The notes under the pieces were generated by a model. It was not told the origin of the DNA. It saw only the letters and a list, made by a program, of their open reading frames with translations, and searched no databases. The position numbers and the translations under genes were made by a program. 21,230 nt of DNA from JBCBWG01 sp039039985 (GTDB taxonomy: Bacteria > Pseudomonadota > Alphaproteobacteria > Rhizobiales > Hyphomicrobiaceae), in NCBI GenBank assembly GCA_039039985.1, contig JBCCOV010000073.1, positions 1 through 21,230 on the forward strand. The letters run 5' to 3'. Position 1 is the stretch's first letter; the number at the start of each line of letters is the position of its first letter. Below, piece after piece: positions 13,536 through 21,041 of this stretch.

Positions 13536-14372
13536 TTAGAGACCGCGCTCGAGAGTTCGTGCGAGGGGTGACGGTTCGCCGGCGAGCGCGCGTGCGTACT
13601 CGGCCAGCGTCATGGCACTCCAGCCCAGCGTGGTCACAACGATAACCAAGATCCCCAGACGTCCCGGCAGGACGTACGCAACCGCAAGGCCGATCAGCGG
13701 TAGAACCTGGATCATGTGCGTCGCCAAAAAATGAGAGACGCGCAAATCTCCACCGGCAAGTGACCAGCCCGTCAAGGCCATACGCGCATCATGCGCTGGC
13801 ACTGCGCCGACGTAAGGCGACATGCGTGCGCCGATTGTGAAGGCTGTGTAGAGCGTCAGCAACGTGCCGCCGATCAAGCCAAGCGCGATGGCCCATTTCA
13901 GGGCTGGTGCGAGCCGGTTGCCGGAGTCGACAGCTGCAGCCACACCGACTGCGGCGGCGGCACCGACAATCGCAATGGCGGCAAGCGCCATCATCGACCA
14001 CATGAACCGATGAAACGGCGTCGATACATTGAAGTGGGAGTGCGCCCCGTGTGCGGCCTGGAAGATGATGTATCCCATCTCGACGATGCAGGCGGCGAGA
14101 AAAACGACAGCAACGATTGTCATCGCTGCGCCGGACCGCGTGGGGTCGCTTAACGCCGTCATCACGAGCGCGAGAGTCGCCGCGTGAATGGACAATGCCA
14201 GCTCGAACTTCATCGGTTTGGCCCAGACCGAGACAGCGCCATCAATCGTGCGTGTATCAAACACCGCGACTGCGAGCGTTATCACAAACGCGGCAGCCAT
14301 GGTGCTTGCAACGGCCCAGTAGATCGCCTCAGGCAGTGGCGGGGACAGGCGTAACGATAGGGTTCCAGACAT
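13536..14372 (-). CDS. Seven-helix integral membrane protein of unknown function
   Basis: A 278-residue protein with about seven hydrophobic segments (near 17-38, 57-74, 82-104, 123-148, 156-178, 218-236 and 239-262). I do not recognise a named family. Histidines gather at the membrane edge: H108, H111, H113 and H121 between helices three and four, H194, and H214/H219 before helix six, with H63 in helix two. Such a pattern could bind metal or heme, but no known motif confirms this. WAKPMKFELALS (50-61) also looks conserved-like. ATG 14372 is chosen; a TTG at 14390 in frame is an alternative, and the ribosome site (GGTGA) is weak. A CGTCAC/GTGACG palindrome lies about 70 bases upstream. The convergent neighbour gives no functional clue. 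Confidence 0.75.
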   Translation of the reverse strand: MSGTLSLRLSPPLPEAIYWAVASTMAAAFVITLAVAVFDTRTIDGAVSVWAKPMKFELALSIHAATLALVMTALSDPTRSGAAMTIVAVVFLAACIVEMGYIIFQAAHGAHSHFNVSTPFHRFMWSMMALAAIAIVGAAAAVGVAAAVDSGNRLAPALKWAIALGLIGGTLLTLYTAFTIGARMSPYVGAVPAHDARMALTGWSLAGGDLRVSHFLATHMIQVLPLIGLAVAYVLPGRLGILVIVVTTLGWSAMTLAEYARALAGEPSPLARTLERGL

Positions 14373-14442
14373 GCAGTCACCGAGCTTCAAGGATGGTCGA
14401 TGGTGCTGTTACGGCCGTGTCTCCGTCTTGGTTTGGTCGTCT

Positions 14443-14458
14443 CGTCACTGGTGTGACG
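14443..14458. promoter_or_regulatory. Operator-like palindrome CGTCAC-TGGT-GTGACG
   Basis: Perfect 6-base arms around a 4-base centre, 71 bases upstream of the membrane-protein start on the minus strand, in a 293-base gap without genes (14373-14665). A dimeric regulator site or a leader hairpin are both possible. No promoter boxes are clear in this gap. Confidence 0.4.
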
Positions 14459-14665
14459 GTTGTCTCCCGTGATCTGGAGTTTTGATACACCGGAGCAGAG
14501 CGCGCGTTTTAAATCCCATATGAACAAGCAGGATTCCGAGTCCAGCATAATGAGTTGACTCTTTGACTTCACGTGAACCGCGGGTTGTCCGGGCTCGCTC
14601 GGCCTTTGGCGTGCTGCTATCGCATTACGTTGTGCAGAAGCCTTGCAGGCGGTCTCGCGGCTCAG

Positions 14666-16294
14666 CTACGGCGCCTCGGCATTGTTCACGTGATCCCACA
14701 CCTTCGAGATAACCACCGACCCTTCTCCAACCGCAGACGCGACGCGTTTCACGGAACCTGCGCGGACGTCGCCAACAGCGAAGATTCCCGGCATGGACGT
14801 CGCGTAAGGGAAGCCTTGCCCGGCTAAGGACCCCGTCAAAACGAACCCTTTCCCATCAAGCTCGACCAGCGAGGAGAGCCACTCGGTATTCGGTGCCGCC
14901 CCCACCATGACGAACACCGCACCGGTTCTCATAGTGGTTGTGCGGCCAGTCACGCGCGAGCGAACGTCAACTTCGGTAAGCCCTTGGTCTCCGTGAAGCC
15001 CGACGACTTCTGTCTCGTAGTGGATCGTAATACCTGGATCTGCCTCCAACCGGCTGGAGAGGTATTCAGACATGGAGATCCCCAGCGACTTTCCTCGCAC
15101 CATCAAATGAACGTGCTTGGCCGAGCGACAAAGATACATGGCAGCCTGCCCTGCAGAGTTGCCACCGCCTATGATGACGACCTCTCCATCTCGGCAATAG
15201 CGCGCTTCTGTTTCCGTGGCCGCATAGTAGATGCCGTTGCCTTCGAACTCCTCCAGACGTGCAAGCGGCAGGCGGCGGTATTGCACTCCTGTCGCAATGA
15301 CGACGGCTTTGGCTTCGATCTTCCTGCCGTTATCCAGTGTCGCGCGAAATGCACCGCGATCATCCTTCACAAGGGCCACAACGCGCCTTGGCATTGCGAA
15401 ACGTGTACCGAACTTCAACGCTTGAACTTCACCTCGCCATACAAGATCGCCACCCGAGATCCCGGTCGGAAACCCCATGTAGTTTTCGATACGCGATGAT
15501 GTGCCCGCTTGGCCGCCGGTGGCCAGTTCTTCGACCACAATCGCGCGAAGGCCCTCAGCACCGGCATATACCGCGGCCGCCACGCCGGATGGTCCGCCAC
15601 CGACGATCAGGACATCAAACGTATCGTCGTGCCCGACCGCCAGGTCGAGACCGAGGCGTTGCGCGACGGCTGCTGGTGTCGCTTGTGCAATGGCCTCTTG
15701 CGCCCCCAGGATAACGGCGGGCTGGTCATGCGGCGCGCCGGCAGCCTGACATAACTCTTGCGCCTCCGGATCAGAGACCTCCAGACATCTATAGGGGAGC
15801 CGGTTCCGACTGAGAAAGGTTTCGACATTTCTGAGTTCGGGGCTCTTGTCCACCCCGATCAGGACCAGTGGTGCCGTACCATCCTCGATCATGCGCCGCC
15901 GCCGCGCCGCAAACACGGTAATGATAATGTCGCTCATTTCTGGGATCCGAGACATCAGATCCAGCATTTCGGCGCGTGGCACGGCTATCACCTGGCAGTC
16001 CTGTACGGCACGAACCGTCTGCGGTGAGGCGGCGCCGGACAGGAACGACGTATCGCCCATGAACTGGTTTGCGCCGAGTGTGAACGGAACCAGACGTTCA
16101 CGGGTGAGTGGATCCACAAGTTCCAACTCGCCGCTGACAAGATAGATAAACTCCTCGGGACGATCCCCGGCTTCGATGATGATTGCACCCGCTTGAAAGT
16201 GCTTTTCCGATCCAGCCGTCCTGAGTGCCTCGACGTGGTTTTCAGCTAGCGGGGTCCTCTGCATTTGCCGAAGATCCGGGGCGAGACTTTCCAT
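14666..16294 (-). CDS. Cyclic-nucleotide-binding domain / thioredoxin-reductase-like FAD oxidoreductase fusion without CxxC
   Basis: A 542-residue fusion. Residues about 20-135 are a cNMP-binding beta-roll (GAIIIEAGDRPEEFIYLVSGELEL, later QFMGDTSFLSGAASPQTVRA). Residues about 143-215 look like a thioredoxin/glutaredoxin-type fold without a CxxC. From 226 follows a thioredoxin-reductase-like flavoprotein: FAD motif GGGPSG (232-237), GGQAGTSSRIENYMGFP (260-276), and NAD(P) motif GGGNSAGQAA (376-385). Where TrxB has CATC, this protein reads A-A-T-E (358-361), so it cannot do classical dithiol transfer. The architecture recurs in proteobacteria and actinobacteria. ATG 16294 has AGGAG with an 8-base spacer; the frame extends to 16342. 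It may pass electrons from NAD(P)H to an unknown partner under control of a bound effector. Confidence 0.87.
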   Translation of the reverse strand: MESLAPDLRQMQRTPLAENHVEALRTAGSEKHFQAGAIIIEAGDRPEEFIYLVSGELELVDPLTRERLVPFTLGANQFMGDTSFLSGAASPQTVRAVQDCQVIAVPRAEMLDLMSRIPEMSDIIITVFAARRRRMIEDGTAPLVLIGVDKSPELRNVETFLSRNRLPYRCLEVSDPEAQELCQAAGAPHDQPAVILGAQEAIAQATPAAVAQRLGLDLAVGHDDTFDVLIVGGGPSGVAAAVYAGAEGLRAIVVEELATGGQAGTSSRIENYMGFPTGISGGDLVWRGEVQALKFGTRFAMPRRVVALVKDDRGAFRATLDNGRKIEAKAVVIATGVQYRRLPLARLEEFEGNGIYYAATETEARYCRDGEVVIIGGGNSAGQAAMYLCRSAKHVHLMVRGKSLGISMSEYLSSRLEADPGITIHYETEVVGLHGDQGLTEVDVRSRVTGRTTTMRTGAVFVMVGAAPNTEWLSSLVELDGKGFVLTGSLAGQGFPYATSMPGIFAVGDVRAGSVKRVASAVGEGSVVISKVWDHVNNAEAP

Positions 16295-16765
16295 TGTGGG
16301 TGCTCCTGGGCCGCGAAAAGAGACGTCGAGAACGTTACGCACCTATCGTGCTGACCAGTTCTGTCTCGCTGATTTCGGTAGCCATGCGCCGATGTTCAAT
16401 TGTATGTGGCCGCTTAATTCGGGCCGGCGGTCACCTGGCCATCACCTAGCGCGCGCGCATGAAAGTCGCGTGATCGCCAGAATGACTGGAAACCTGCCGG
16501 CCGAATTGGTCGCGATGTTCCATCGCCGTCAGGAATTTGAGCCTGTTATCGTGACGGAGCGAAAGCCCAGGTCCGGTCGTGCCGGCACGGATTGCTCTCG
16601 ATGGAGCAACGCGGGAAGAGGCGGATTTTGATCATGGTCGTGATTACCACGGCCATGATGAGCATCGCTCAGGTTGCGCGGGTGATGCCGGCGAATGCGC
16701 GTTCGGCGAGCACCATGTGCATGAGAGCTTTTCGCAGCACAAGATACCGATCGTTCGACGCCCTG
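16295..16765. other. Gene-poor stretch between the flavoprotein fusion and the ABM protein
   Basis: Several short open frames exist, including a plus-strand one (16592-16846) with a hydrophobic start, but none has a good ribosome site or a recognisable family, and that one runs antisense into the ABM gene. The stretch should hold the flavoprotein promoter near 16300-16400 (minus strand) and contains the strong hairpin at 16631-16659. No repeats of mobile elements are seen. Confidence 0.55.
16631..16659. repeat. Strong hairpin, 12-base-pair stem and 5-base loop
   Basis: ATCATGGTCGTG (16631-16642) pairs with CACGGCCATGAT (16648-16659); 11 Watson-Crick pairs and one G-U, with loop ATTAC. It lies 107 bases beyond the ABM stop on the minus strand. 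Neither side carries a T-run in the reading direction, so it is not a textbook intrinsic terminator. It could end the tetR-ABM transcript with Rho help, or be part of a small RNA. Confidence 0.55.
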
Positions 16766-17062
16766 CTAAACCGTGTAATCCCCAACCTGCTCATAGGCGG
16801 CATGCGAAACCTGCTCGCCGAACATGTGCATGTCACGCATGGATGATGATTTGGCGGTCGTGACGAATACTTGCCACTGCTCGAGTTTGTCCCATCGCGC
16901 GATCGTGAGGACCTCAGTCGGATCGTCCACGCTGACGATGCAAAAGCTGCCTCGCGCACCTGCGGTTGTCTCGCGGATGCTCTGCGTCGTCCGGCGCCAT
17001 GCATCGAGAAATGCTGTTCGGTTCTCAGCCGATACTCTCCACCGATAGATAATCTGAATCAC
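16766..17062 (-). CDS. Small ABM-type (antibiotic biosynthesis monooxygenase) domain protein
   Basis: A 98-residue protein with the ferredoxin-like ABM fold: IQIIYRWRVSAENRTAFLDAW, then SFCIVSVDDPTEVLTIARWDKLEQWQVF and a C-terminal helix/strand. These small dimeric proteins act as cofactor-free monooxygenases or quinone/heme-handling enzymes; many are uncharacterised. GTG 17062 is chosen because AGGAGA lies 8 bases upstream; the open frame continues to 17434 but overlaps the TetR gene in another frame. It follows the TetR gene on the same strand after 95 bases, so the two are probably co-transcribed. A redox or detoxification job linked to the TetR ligand is plausible but inferred. Confidence 0.82.
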   Translation of the reverse strand: MIQIIYRWRVSAENRTAFLDAWRRTTQSIRETTAGARGSFCIVSVDDPTEVLTIARWDKLEQWQVFVTTAKSSSMRDMHMFGEQVSHAAYEQVGDYTV

Positions 17063-17157
17063 GGGTTTCGCTCTCCTGGCAGCCGGACCGGCGCAGCCAA
17101 TGTTGCAGATTTCGTTAACATGGGGCCGCCGCTCAGCATCTTCTCGGCAGCCGACGG

Positions 17158-17733
17158 TCATGGCGGACTGTTGACGACAATGCGCTTTGCGACAGAACCC
17201 GCCGCATACACGTACGCGGTGTCTTTTTCGAATAACATCACTGTCGCTGCACCTTCCAAAAGTAGAAAGACTTCTCGTGCGACACGACTGGCATGCGGAA
17301 CCTCGTGCGCTTCTAACGCATCGGTCAGCCAGCATTCGAACTTCCGCTTGTGATCTCGCCCGACTTTGATAGCGGGATGCCCGGGCATGTTTGCCAGCTC
17401 CGCGACCGTCCGTAAGAACCCACAACCACGCCATCTTGGTTTGCGAGATGTGTCTGCAAATCCTGCGAACATACCTGCGACTTTGTCTCCCACGTCGCCG
17501 TCCGTTCCGTTGAACCAGCGTTGATAGGCGGCAATCGCCGGCTCGTCCTGGCTTTGGAGATAGGCAGCCACGAGGTCATCTTTGCTCGAGAAATGATAGT
17601 ACAGAGTCTTCTTCGTGAATCCTGCAGCCTCGGCAACCGCATCCATGCTCACTGCGCGAATGCCCTCGCCGTAGAACAGCCGGGCTGCGCTACTGATAAT
17701 CTTCTGTCGAGTCTGCGATCGAACGTGCGGCAT
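17158..17733 (-). CDS. TetR/AcrR family transcriptional regulator
   Basis: A 191-residue regulator. The N-terminal helix-turn-helix is typical: RQKIISSAARLFYGEGIRAVSMDAVAEAAGFTKKTLYYHFSSKDDLVAAYL (about 9-58), written here across its key parts: GIRAVSMDAVAEAAG and TKKTLYYHFSSK. The C-terminal part is a helical ligand domain (WRGCGFLRTVAELANMPGHPA near the middle, resembling TetR_C regulators that respond to small hydrophobic compounds). ATG 17733 is the natural start. It diverges from the enoyl-CoA hydratase gene, sharing a gap of about 90 bases with an imperfect inverted repeat, so it probably represses itself with the ABM gene and the divergent operon. Confidence 0.9.
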   Translation of the reverse strand: MPHVRSQTRQKIISSAARLFYGEGIRAVSMDAVAEAAGFTKKTLYYHFSSKDDLVAAYLQSQDEPAIAAYQRWFNGTDGDVGDKVAGMFAGFADTSRKPRWRGCGFLRTVAELANMPGHPAIKVGRDHKRKFECWLTDALEAHEVPHASRVAREVFLLLEGAATVMLFEKDTAYVYAAGSVAKRIVVNSPP

Positions 17734-17740
17734 ATCTTAA

Positions 17741-17762
17741 GTAAACCGTCTCGTGAGTGTAC
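17741..17762. promoter_or_regulatory. Possible TetR operator, imperfect inverted repeat GTAAAC-N10-GTGTAC
   Basis: GTAAAC (17741-17746) and GTGTAC (17757-17762) match as reverse complements in 5 of 6 positions, spanning 22 bases. The site lies 7 bases upstream of the TetR start and about 60 before the divergent hydratase gene, where an autoregulatory operator is expected. The symmetry is modest. Confidence 0.3.
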
Positions 17763-17824
17763 ATCAATGGCGACGGAGGGCATAGCCAGCGCGAAAGTCC
17801 ATTGCAACAATCGTGAGCCCGCCA

Positions 17825-18619
17825 ATGCCTGAAGACCTGATCATTGCGGAACGACGCACGCACGTTACAGTTCTGACGCTCAACCGGCCCGAGAAACTCA
17901 ATGCCCTGAACTATGCACTCGTCGATGCGCTCGTCGATAAACTCGATGTGCTGGAAGACGACGTGGGCGTCAGAGCCGTCATCCTAACCGGAGCGGGCAA
18001 TCGCGCCTTTTCGGCAGGTGCGGATATTGCGGAGTTCTCGAACAGCGTGAAACAGAGTCCTGACATCGCAGCAAAAGCGTTCGTGCGGCGTGGTCAGGCG
18101 ATGACGTCGCGCATCGAAGCGTTTCCAAAACCGATCATTGTCGCGGTTAACGGCCTGGCCTACGGCGGCGGCTGCGAAATCACGGAGGCGGCGCATCTTG
18201 CGGTCGCAAGCGATCGCGCCACATTTGCGAAACCGGAAATTGCGATCGGCATTCCACCGACATTCGGTGGTACGCAGCGACTACCACGGCTTGCGGGGCG
18301 GAAACGGGCGCTTGAGCATCTTCTGACGGGTGACCCATTTTCACCGGACCGTGCGCTTGAAATCGGGCTGGTGAATGGTGTCGTCTCCCACGATCAGCTG
18401 CTGGATGCCGCGTTCGAACTAGCGGATCGCATTCTTCGGCATTCGCCACTTGCCGTCGCAAGAATTCTGACTGCCGTAACGCGTGGTCTCAACGCGACGA
18501 TCGATGAGGGGCTCGCGATCGAACGCGAGCAGTTTGCGCGCATGGCGGCGACACGGGATACACGTGAAGCGTTGGACGCCTGGATCGTCGGGCGTGCCCC
18601 GGCATACACGGGTCAGTAG
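17825..18619 (+). CDS. Enoyl-CoA hydratase/isomerase (crotonase) family protein
   Basis: A 264-residue crotonase. The oxyanion-hole segments are NRAFSAGADIAEF (59-71) and NGLAYGGGCEI (109-119). Both glutamates used by enoyl-CoA hydratases are present: E118 in GGGCEI and E138 in AKPEIAIG, followed by FGGTQRLPRLAGR. Hydration of a 2-enoyl-CoA is therefore plausible. The specific substrate cannot be told. ATG 17825 is chosen; an in-frame GTG lies at 17813, and the ribosome site is weak for both. It is the first gene of a plus-strand group with DUF1330 (11 bases downstream), divergent from the TetR gene that may control it. Confidence 0.9.
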   Translation: MPEDLIIAERRTHVTVLTLNRPEKLNALNYALVDALVDKLDVLEDDVGVRAVILTGAGNRAFSAGADIAEFSNSVKQSPDIAAKAFVRRGQAMTSRIEAFPKPIIVAVNGLAYGGGCEITEAAHLAVASDRATFAKPEIAIGIPPTFGGTQRLPRLAGRKRALEHLLTGDPFSPDRALEIGLVNGVVSHDQLLDAAFELADRILRHSPLAVARILTAVTRGLNATIDEGLAIEREQFARMAATRDTREALDAWIVGRAPAYTGQ

Positions 18620-18630
18620 GGAGAACACCA

Positions 18631-19050
18631 ATGCACGTGAGCTTTGACAAACAGGCGTGGGACGCCTTTAAGTCGTATGACCGGCCTGGTCCGATTCATA
18701 TGATCAACCTCCTTCAGTTCCACGAAACAGCGGCCTATGACGACGGCCGCGAGATAGCCGGTGCTCAGGCTTATGCGGAGTACGGGCGCTTGAGTGCGCC
18801 CGTGTTTCAGCGTGTTGGTGGCCGTATTGTCTGGCGCGGCGCGTTTGAATTGATGATGATTGGCCCGGACGCGGCGACGTGGGATTTGTGCTTCATCGCA
18901 GAGTACCCAAGCGTTGCAGCATTCATTGAGATGAGTCGAGATCCCGCCTATCGCGAGGCCGTCGTCCACCGGCAGGCAGCAGTGCGGAATTCGCGCTTGA
19001 TGCGCACAGCACCGATAGAACGAGGAACGAGTTTCGCGAGCTCCGGTTAG
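18631..19050 (+). CDS. DUF1330 domain-containing protein
   Basis: A 139-residue protein with the ferredoxin-like DUF1330 fold: GPIHMINLLQFHETAAYDDG region at the start, the AQAYAEYGRLSAPVFQRVGGRIVWRG stretch, then WDLCFIAEYPSVAAFIEMSRDPAYREAVVHRQAAV. The closing helix pattern (FxxMxxDPxYxxxxxHRxAAxxxSRL) is typical of the family. Function in the family is not settled. ATG 18631 has GGGAG about 7-8 bases upstream and begins 11 bases after the hydratase stop, so the two genes are probably one transcript. Together with the ABM protein of the divergent operon, two small alpha/beta-barrel-type proteins flank the TetR/crotonase pair. Confidence 0.85.
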   Translation: MHVSFDKQAWDAFKSYDRPGPIHMINLLQFHETAAYDDGREIAGAQAYAEYGRLSAPVFQRVGGRIVWRGAFELMMIGPDAATWDLCFIAEYPSVAAFIEMSRDPAYREAVVHRQAAVRNSRLMRTAPIERGTSFASSG

Positions 19051-19203
19051 CGCATTATGACGTTCAGTCGGTTCATTCAGATCTACCATCCGGCACGAGT
19101 TTAAGGCCGCATGCGCTCGCCTTTCAGCCGGCGGGCCACCGCGCAGAAGCGGAAGCGTTGCGAACATCGCCGCCAATGCGCATCTGATGCCAACGGCCAA
19201 CGC

Positions 19204-19227
19204 TATCACGTGGCATAACCCGTGATA
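19204..19227. promoter_or_regulatory. Perfect inverted repeat TATCACG-N10-CGTGATA before the SDR gene
   Basis: TATCACG (19204-19210) and CGTGATA (19221-19227) are exact reverse complements with a 10-base spacer, in a 217-base gap, ending 40 bases before the SDR start codon. The length and spacing suit a dimeric repressor or activator site near a promoter. The rest of the gap (19051-19203) shows no gene. Confidence 0.55.
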
Positions 19228-19267
19228 TCGTGGCCCATTCGACCACTCTCGCTGCGGAGCAATAAAC

Positions 19268-20026
19268 GTGGATCTTCAATTGACAGGCAAACGCGTTTTC
19301 ATCACAGGCGCGAGCGCAGGCATCGGTCGGGCGGCGGCCCACCTTTTCGGGCAGGAAGGCGCGCGATTGGTGCTGCATGGCCGACGCACAGACGCGCTTG
19401 AAGAGATATCGGAGCAGGTCGCAACCGCGTCAGGACTGCGACCGGACATCATCGTCGGCGATCTCGGAGAGCCGGACGGGTGCCATGCAGTGGCCGCAGG
19501 GGCGCTTGATAAGCTCGATGGCACGGTGGACGTTCTGTTCAATAACGCCGGTGCGTCAGCGCCGTTGGATGATCCTTGGGATGAGGAGGAATGGGCGCGC
19601 GCTCATCAGTTGAATTTTGCAGCTTCGCGCCAGATTACGGCAGCCATCGCTCCGGGCATGAAGGCACACGGCTGGGGCCGTATCATCAACGTCACCGGCG
19701 CCATGGTCGCCCCGGCTGCGAACGCAGCTGCCCCTGCCAAAGCAGCACTGCAGTCGTGGTCACGTGGCCTCGCCATCCAACTTGCGCCCTTCGGAATCAC
19801 CGTCAACACGATCGCGCCTGGCCGGATCCTGACGGATCAGATTAACAATCGCCTCCATCCGACCGAAGAAAGCCGACAGGCCTTTATCGACCGGTTTATT
19901 CCCGCTGGCTATTTCGGAGAGGCTGAGGATCTTGCCGTGCTCGCTGTTTTCCTAGCATCACCGTTGGCGCATTACATCAACGGCGCGGCAATCCCGGTTG
20001 ACGGCGCCATGCTTCGCATTAGGTGA
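19268..20026 (+). CDS. Short-chain dehydrogenase/reductase (SDR) family protein lacking the catalytic Tyr
   Basis: A 252-residue Rossmann-fold protein. The cofactor motif is GASAGIG (14-20), NNAG is present (92-95), and the C-terminal PGRILTDQ loop and IPVDGAM ending are typical of classical SDRs. The active-site YxxxK is not: the region reads AANAAAPAKAAL, with Ala at the Tyr position (A154) and Lys kept (K158), and the usual Ser is in NVTGAM (Thr/Gly). Normal ketone reduction by the Ser-Tyr-Lys triad is therefore doubtful. GTG 19268 has GGAG (19256-19259) with an 8-base spacer. A separate promoter is likely given the 217-base gap and inverted repeat upstream. It may be a non-canonical SDR or a pseudo-enzyme. 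Confidence 0.88.
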   Translation: MDLQLTGKRVFITGASAGIGRAAAHLFGQEGARLVLHGRRTDALEEISEQVATASGLRPDIIVGDLGEPDGCHAVAAGALDKLDGTVDVLFNNAGASAPLDDPWDEEEWARAHQLNFAASRQITAAIAPGMKAHGWGRIINVTGAMVAPAANAAAPAKAALQSWSRGLAIQLAPFGITVNTIAPGRILTDQINNRLHPTEESRQAFIDRFIPAGYFGEAEDLAVLAVFLASPLAHYINGAAIPVDGAMLRIR

Positions 20027-20134
20027 CGCTGATTTTTTGGGGCGGTCGTTTCATCGTTGGCCGCTAACAAGGCAATGGCAGGCCGACTGGCACATAACCC
20101 ACGCGTACGTACGCGAGCAACTCTGGAAACCGAA

Positions 20135-20377
20135 ATGGCGGACAAGAACGTCGTCGTACACTCCTACAACTTGGACGGTGAAACGCGGTGCGTTGACATC
20201 TTCCGACGCTCTGATGGGACGTTCGGTTTCGAGGAGTATCGCCGAGAACCGGAGGACGGTCGCGGCTGGTACCCAATTGGCCATCATAGCGACCGTCGTT
20301 TTACGACGGCGTCCGACGCGCTTGCGCAAGCCAAAGTGTCGGTCGACTGGTTGGCAGCGGTTGCACAGGACGCTTGA
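20135..20377 (+). CDS. Small hypothetical protein (80 residues)
   Basis: An 80-residue acidic/aromatic protein that I do not recognise. It has an alternating pattern suggestive of a small beta-sheet followed by a helix: NVVVHSYNLDGETRCVDIFRR, GTFGFEEYRREPEDGRGWYPIG, then DALAQAKVSVDWLAAVAQD. Sequence character, an amphipathic C-terminal helix and codon use agree with a real gene. ATG 20135 is chosen, with GGAAA about 7 bases upstream; the frame also contains an ATG-less extension to 20057 with a less protein-like sequence. It lies 108 bases after the SDR gene on the same strand, and convergent to the ferric-reductase-like gene. Confidence 0.65.
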   Translation: MADKNVVVHSYNLDGETRCVDIFRRSDGTFGFEEYRREPEDGRGWYPIGHHSDRRFTTASDALAQAKVSVDWLAAVAQDA

Positions 20378-20418
20378 GCGCAGTTGGCGCTGTGCGTCTG
20401 ACTGGCGCTGAGGAACGC

Positions 20419-21036
20419 TCAACGCGTTCTCGTCGCCCAAATCCGTAAGCTGGCTATCACCTTTAGGGTTGCCACCAAAACAAGCGCGCACAGGGCCGCT
20501 TTCGATATCGGCTCCATTGTTCCTTCGATTAGTACAGCGTGAACTACCGTTCCAACGACAATCACGGCCGCGAGGATCGTATGCCCAATACGCCACGTTC
20601 TAGGCCGCAGGTGCAGCCGCCGACGGAATGCGACCAGAATGGCGATCGCAAAGACGGCCCACATGGCGACGACGCCCCAGGCGGAAAACGGCGTGGGTGA
20701 TACAAAGAGAAGGGCGTCGATGACATCCGGCGGACTGCTGACCCAAAGTCCGCCGACGTGAACCAGTACCGCCACGACAAGCGCGCCGCCGATCCACAAG
20801 TGTACGCGCCGCCCGCGGCAACCTGTCAGCCCCGGAAGATAGCCGGCAATCAGAAGCGGCTGAATCAGCATCAGGGCCAGTGAGATGACCCCTGCAAATC
20901 CGGCCGCGATGTAGAAATAGTCGCGCCACGCAAGCAGCGGGCTGGTGGCTGCAGCGGCGATGGGTACAGCAACAGCCGCAGTGAGGGCAAGCCAGATCAG
21001 CGTTCCCCTCACCCATTTTGTCCCGCCAGACCTCAA
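20419..21036 (-). CDS. Ferric-reductase-like transmembrane di-heme protein
   Basis: A 205-residue membrane protein with about six hydrophobic segments. Two helices each carry a histidine pair spaced 13 residues apart: H79/H93 in RRVHLWIGGALVVAVLVHVGG and H152/H166 in GHTILAAVIVVGTVVHAV. This is the pattern of ferric-reductase/YedZ-type membrane cytochrome b proteins that bind two b hemes. There is no FAD/NAD domain, so it would need a partner for electrons. The frame starts at TTG 21036, 5 bases after the upstream stop, without a clear ribosome site; GTG 21012 is an alternative. It follows a probable dioxygenase-like gene in the same direction, suggesting an operon. Confidence 0.8.
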   Translation of the reverse strand: MRSGGTKWVRGTLIWLALTAAVAVPIAAAATSPLLAWRDYFYIAAGFAGVISLALMLIQPLLIAGYLPGLTGCRGRRVHLWIGGALVVAVLVHVGGLWVSSPPDVIDALLFVSPTPFSAWGVVAMWAVFAIAILVAFRRRLHLRPRTWRIGHTILAAVIVVGTVVHAVLIEGTMEPISKAALCALVLVATLKVIASLRIWATRTR

Positions 21037-21041
21037 TGCGA

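Noticed and set aside
14520..14558. Twelve-codon ORF starting ATGAACAAG
   Set aside because: No ribosome site and no neighbouring gene that it would lead; too short to support.
16592..16846. Plus-strand open frame with hydrophobic start (84 codons)
   Set aside because: No good ribosome site, no family motif, it contains the strong hairpin and runs antisense into the ABM gene.
17063..17434. N-terminal extension of the ABM frame
   Set aside because: It overlaps the TetR gene in another frame and is Arg/Cys-rich; GTG 17062 has a good AGGAGA site.
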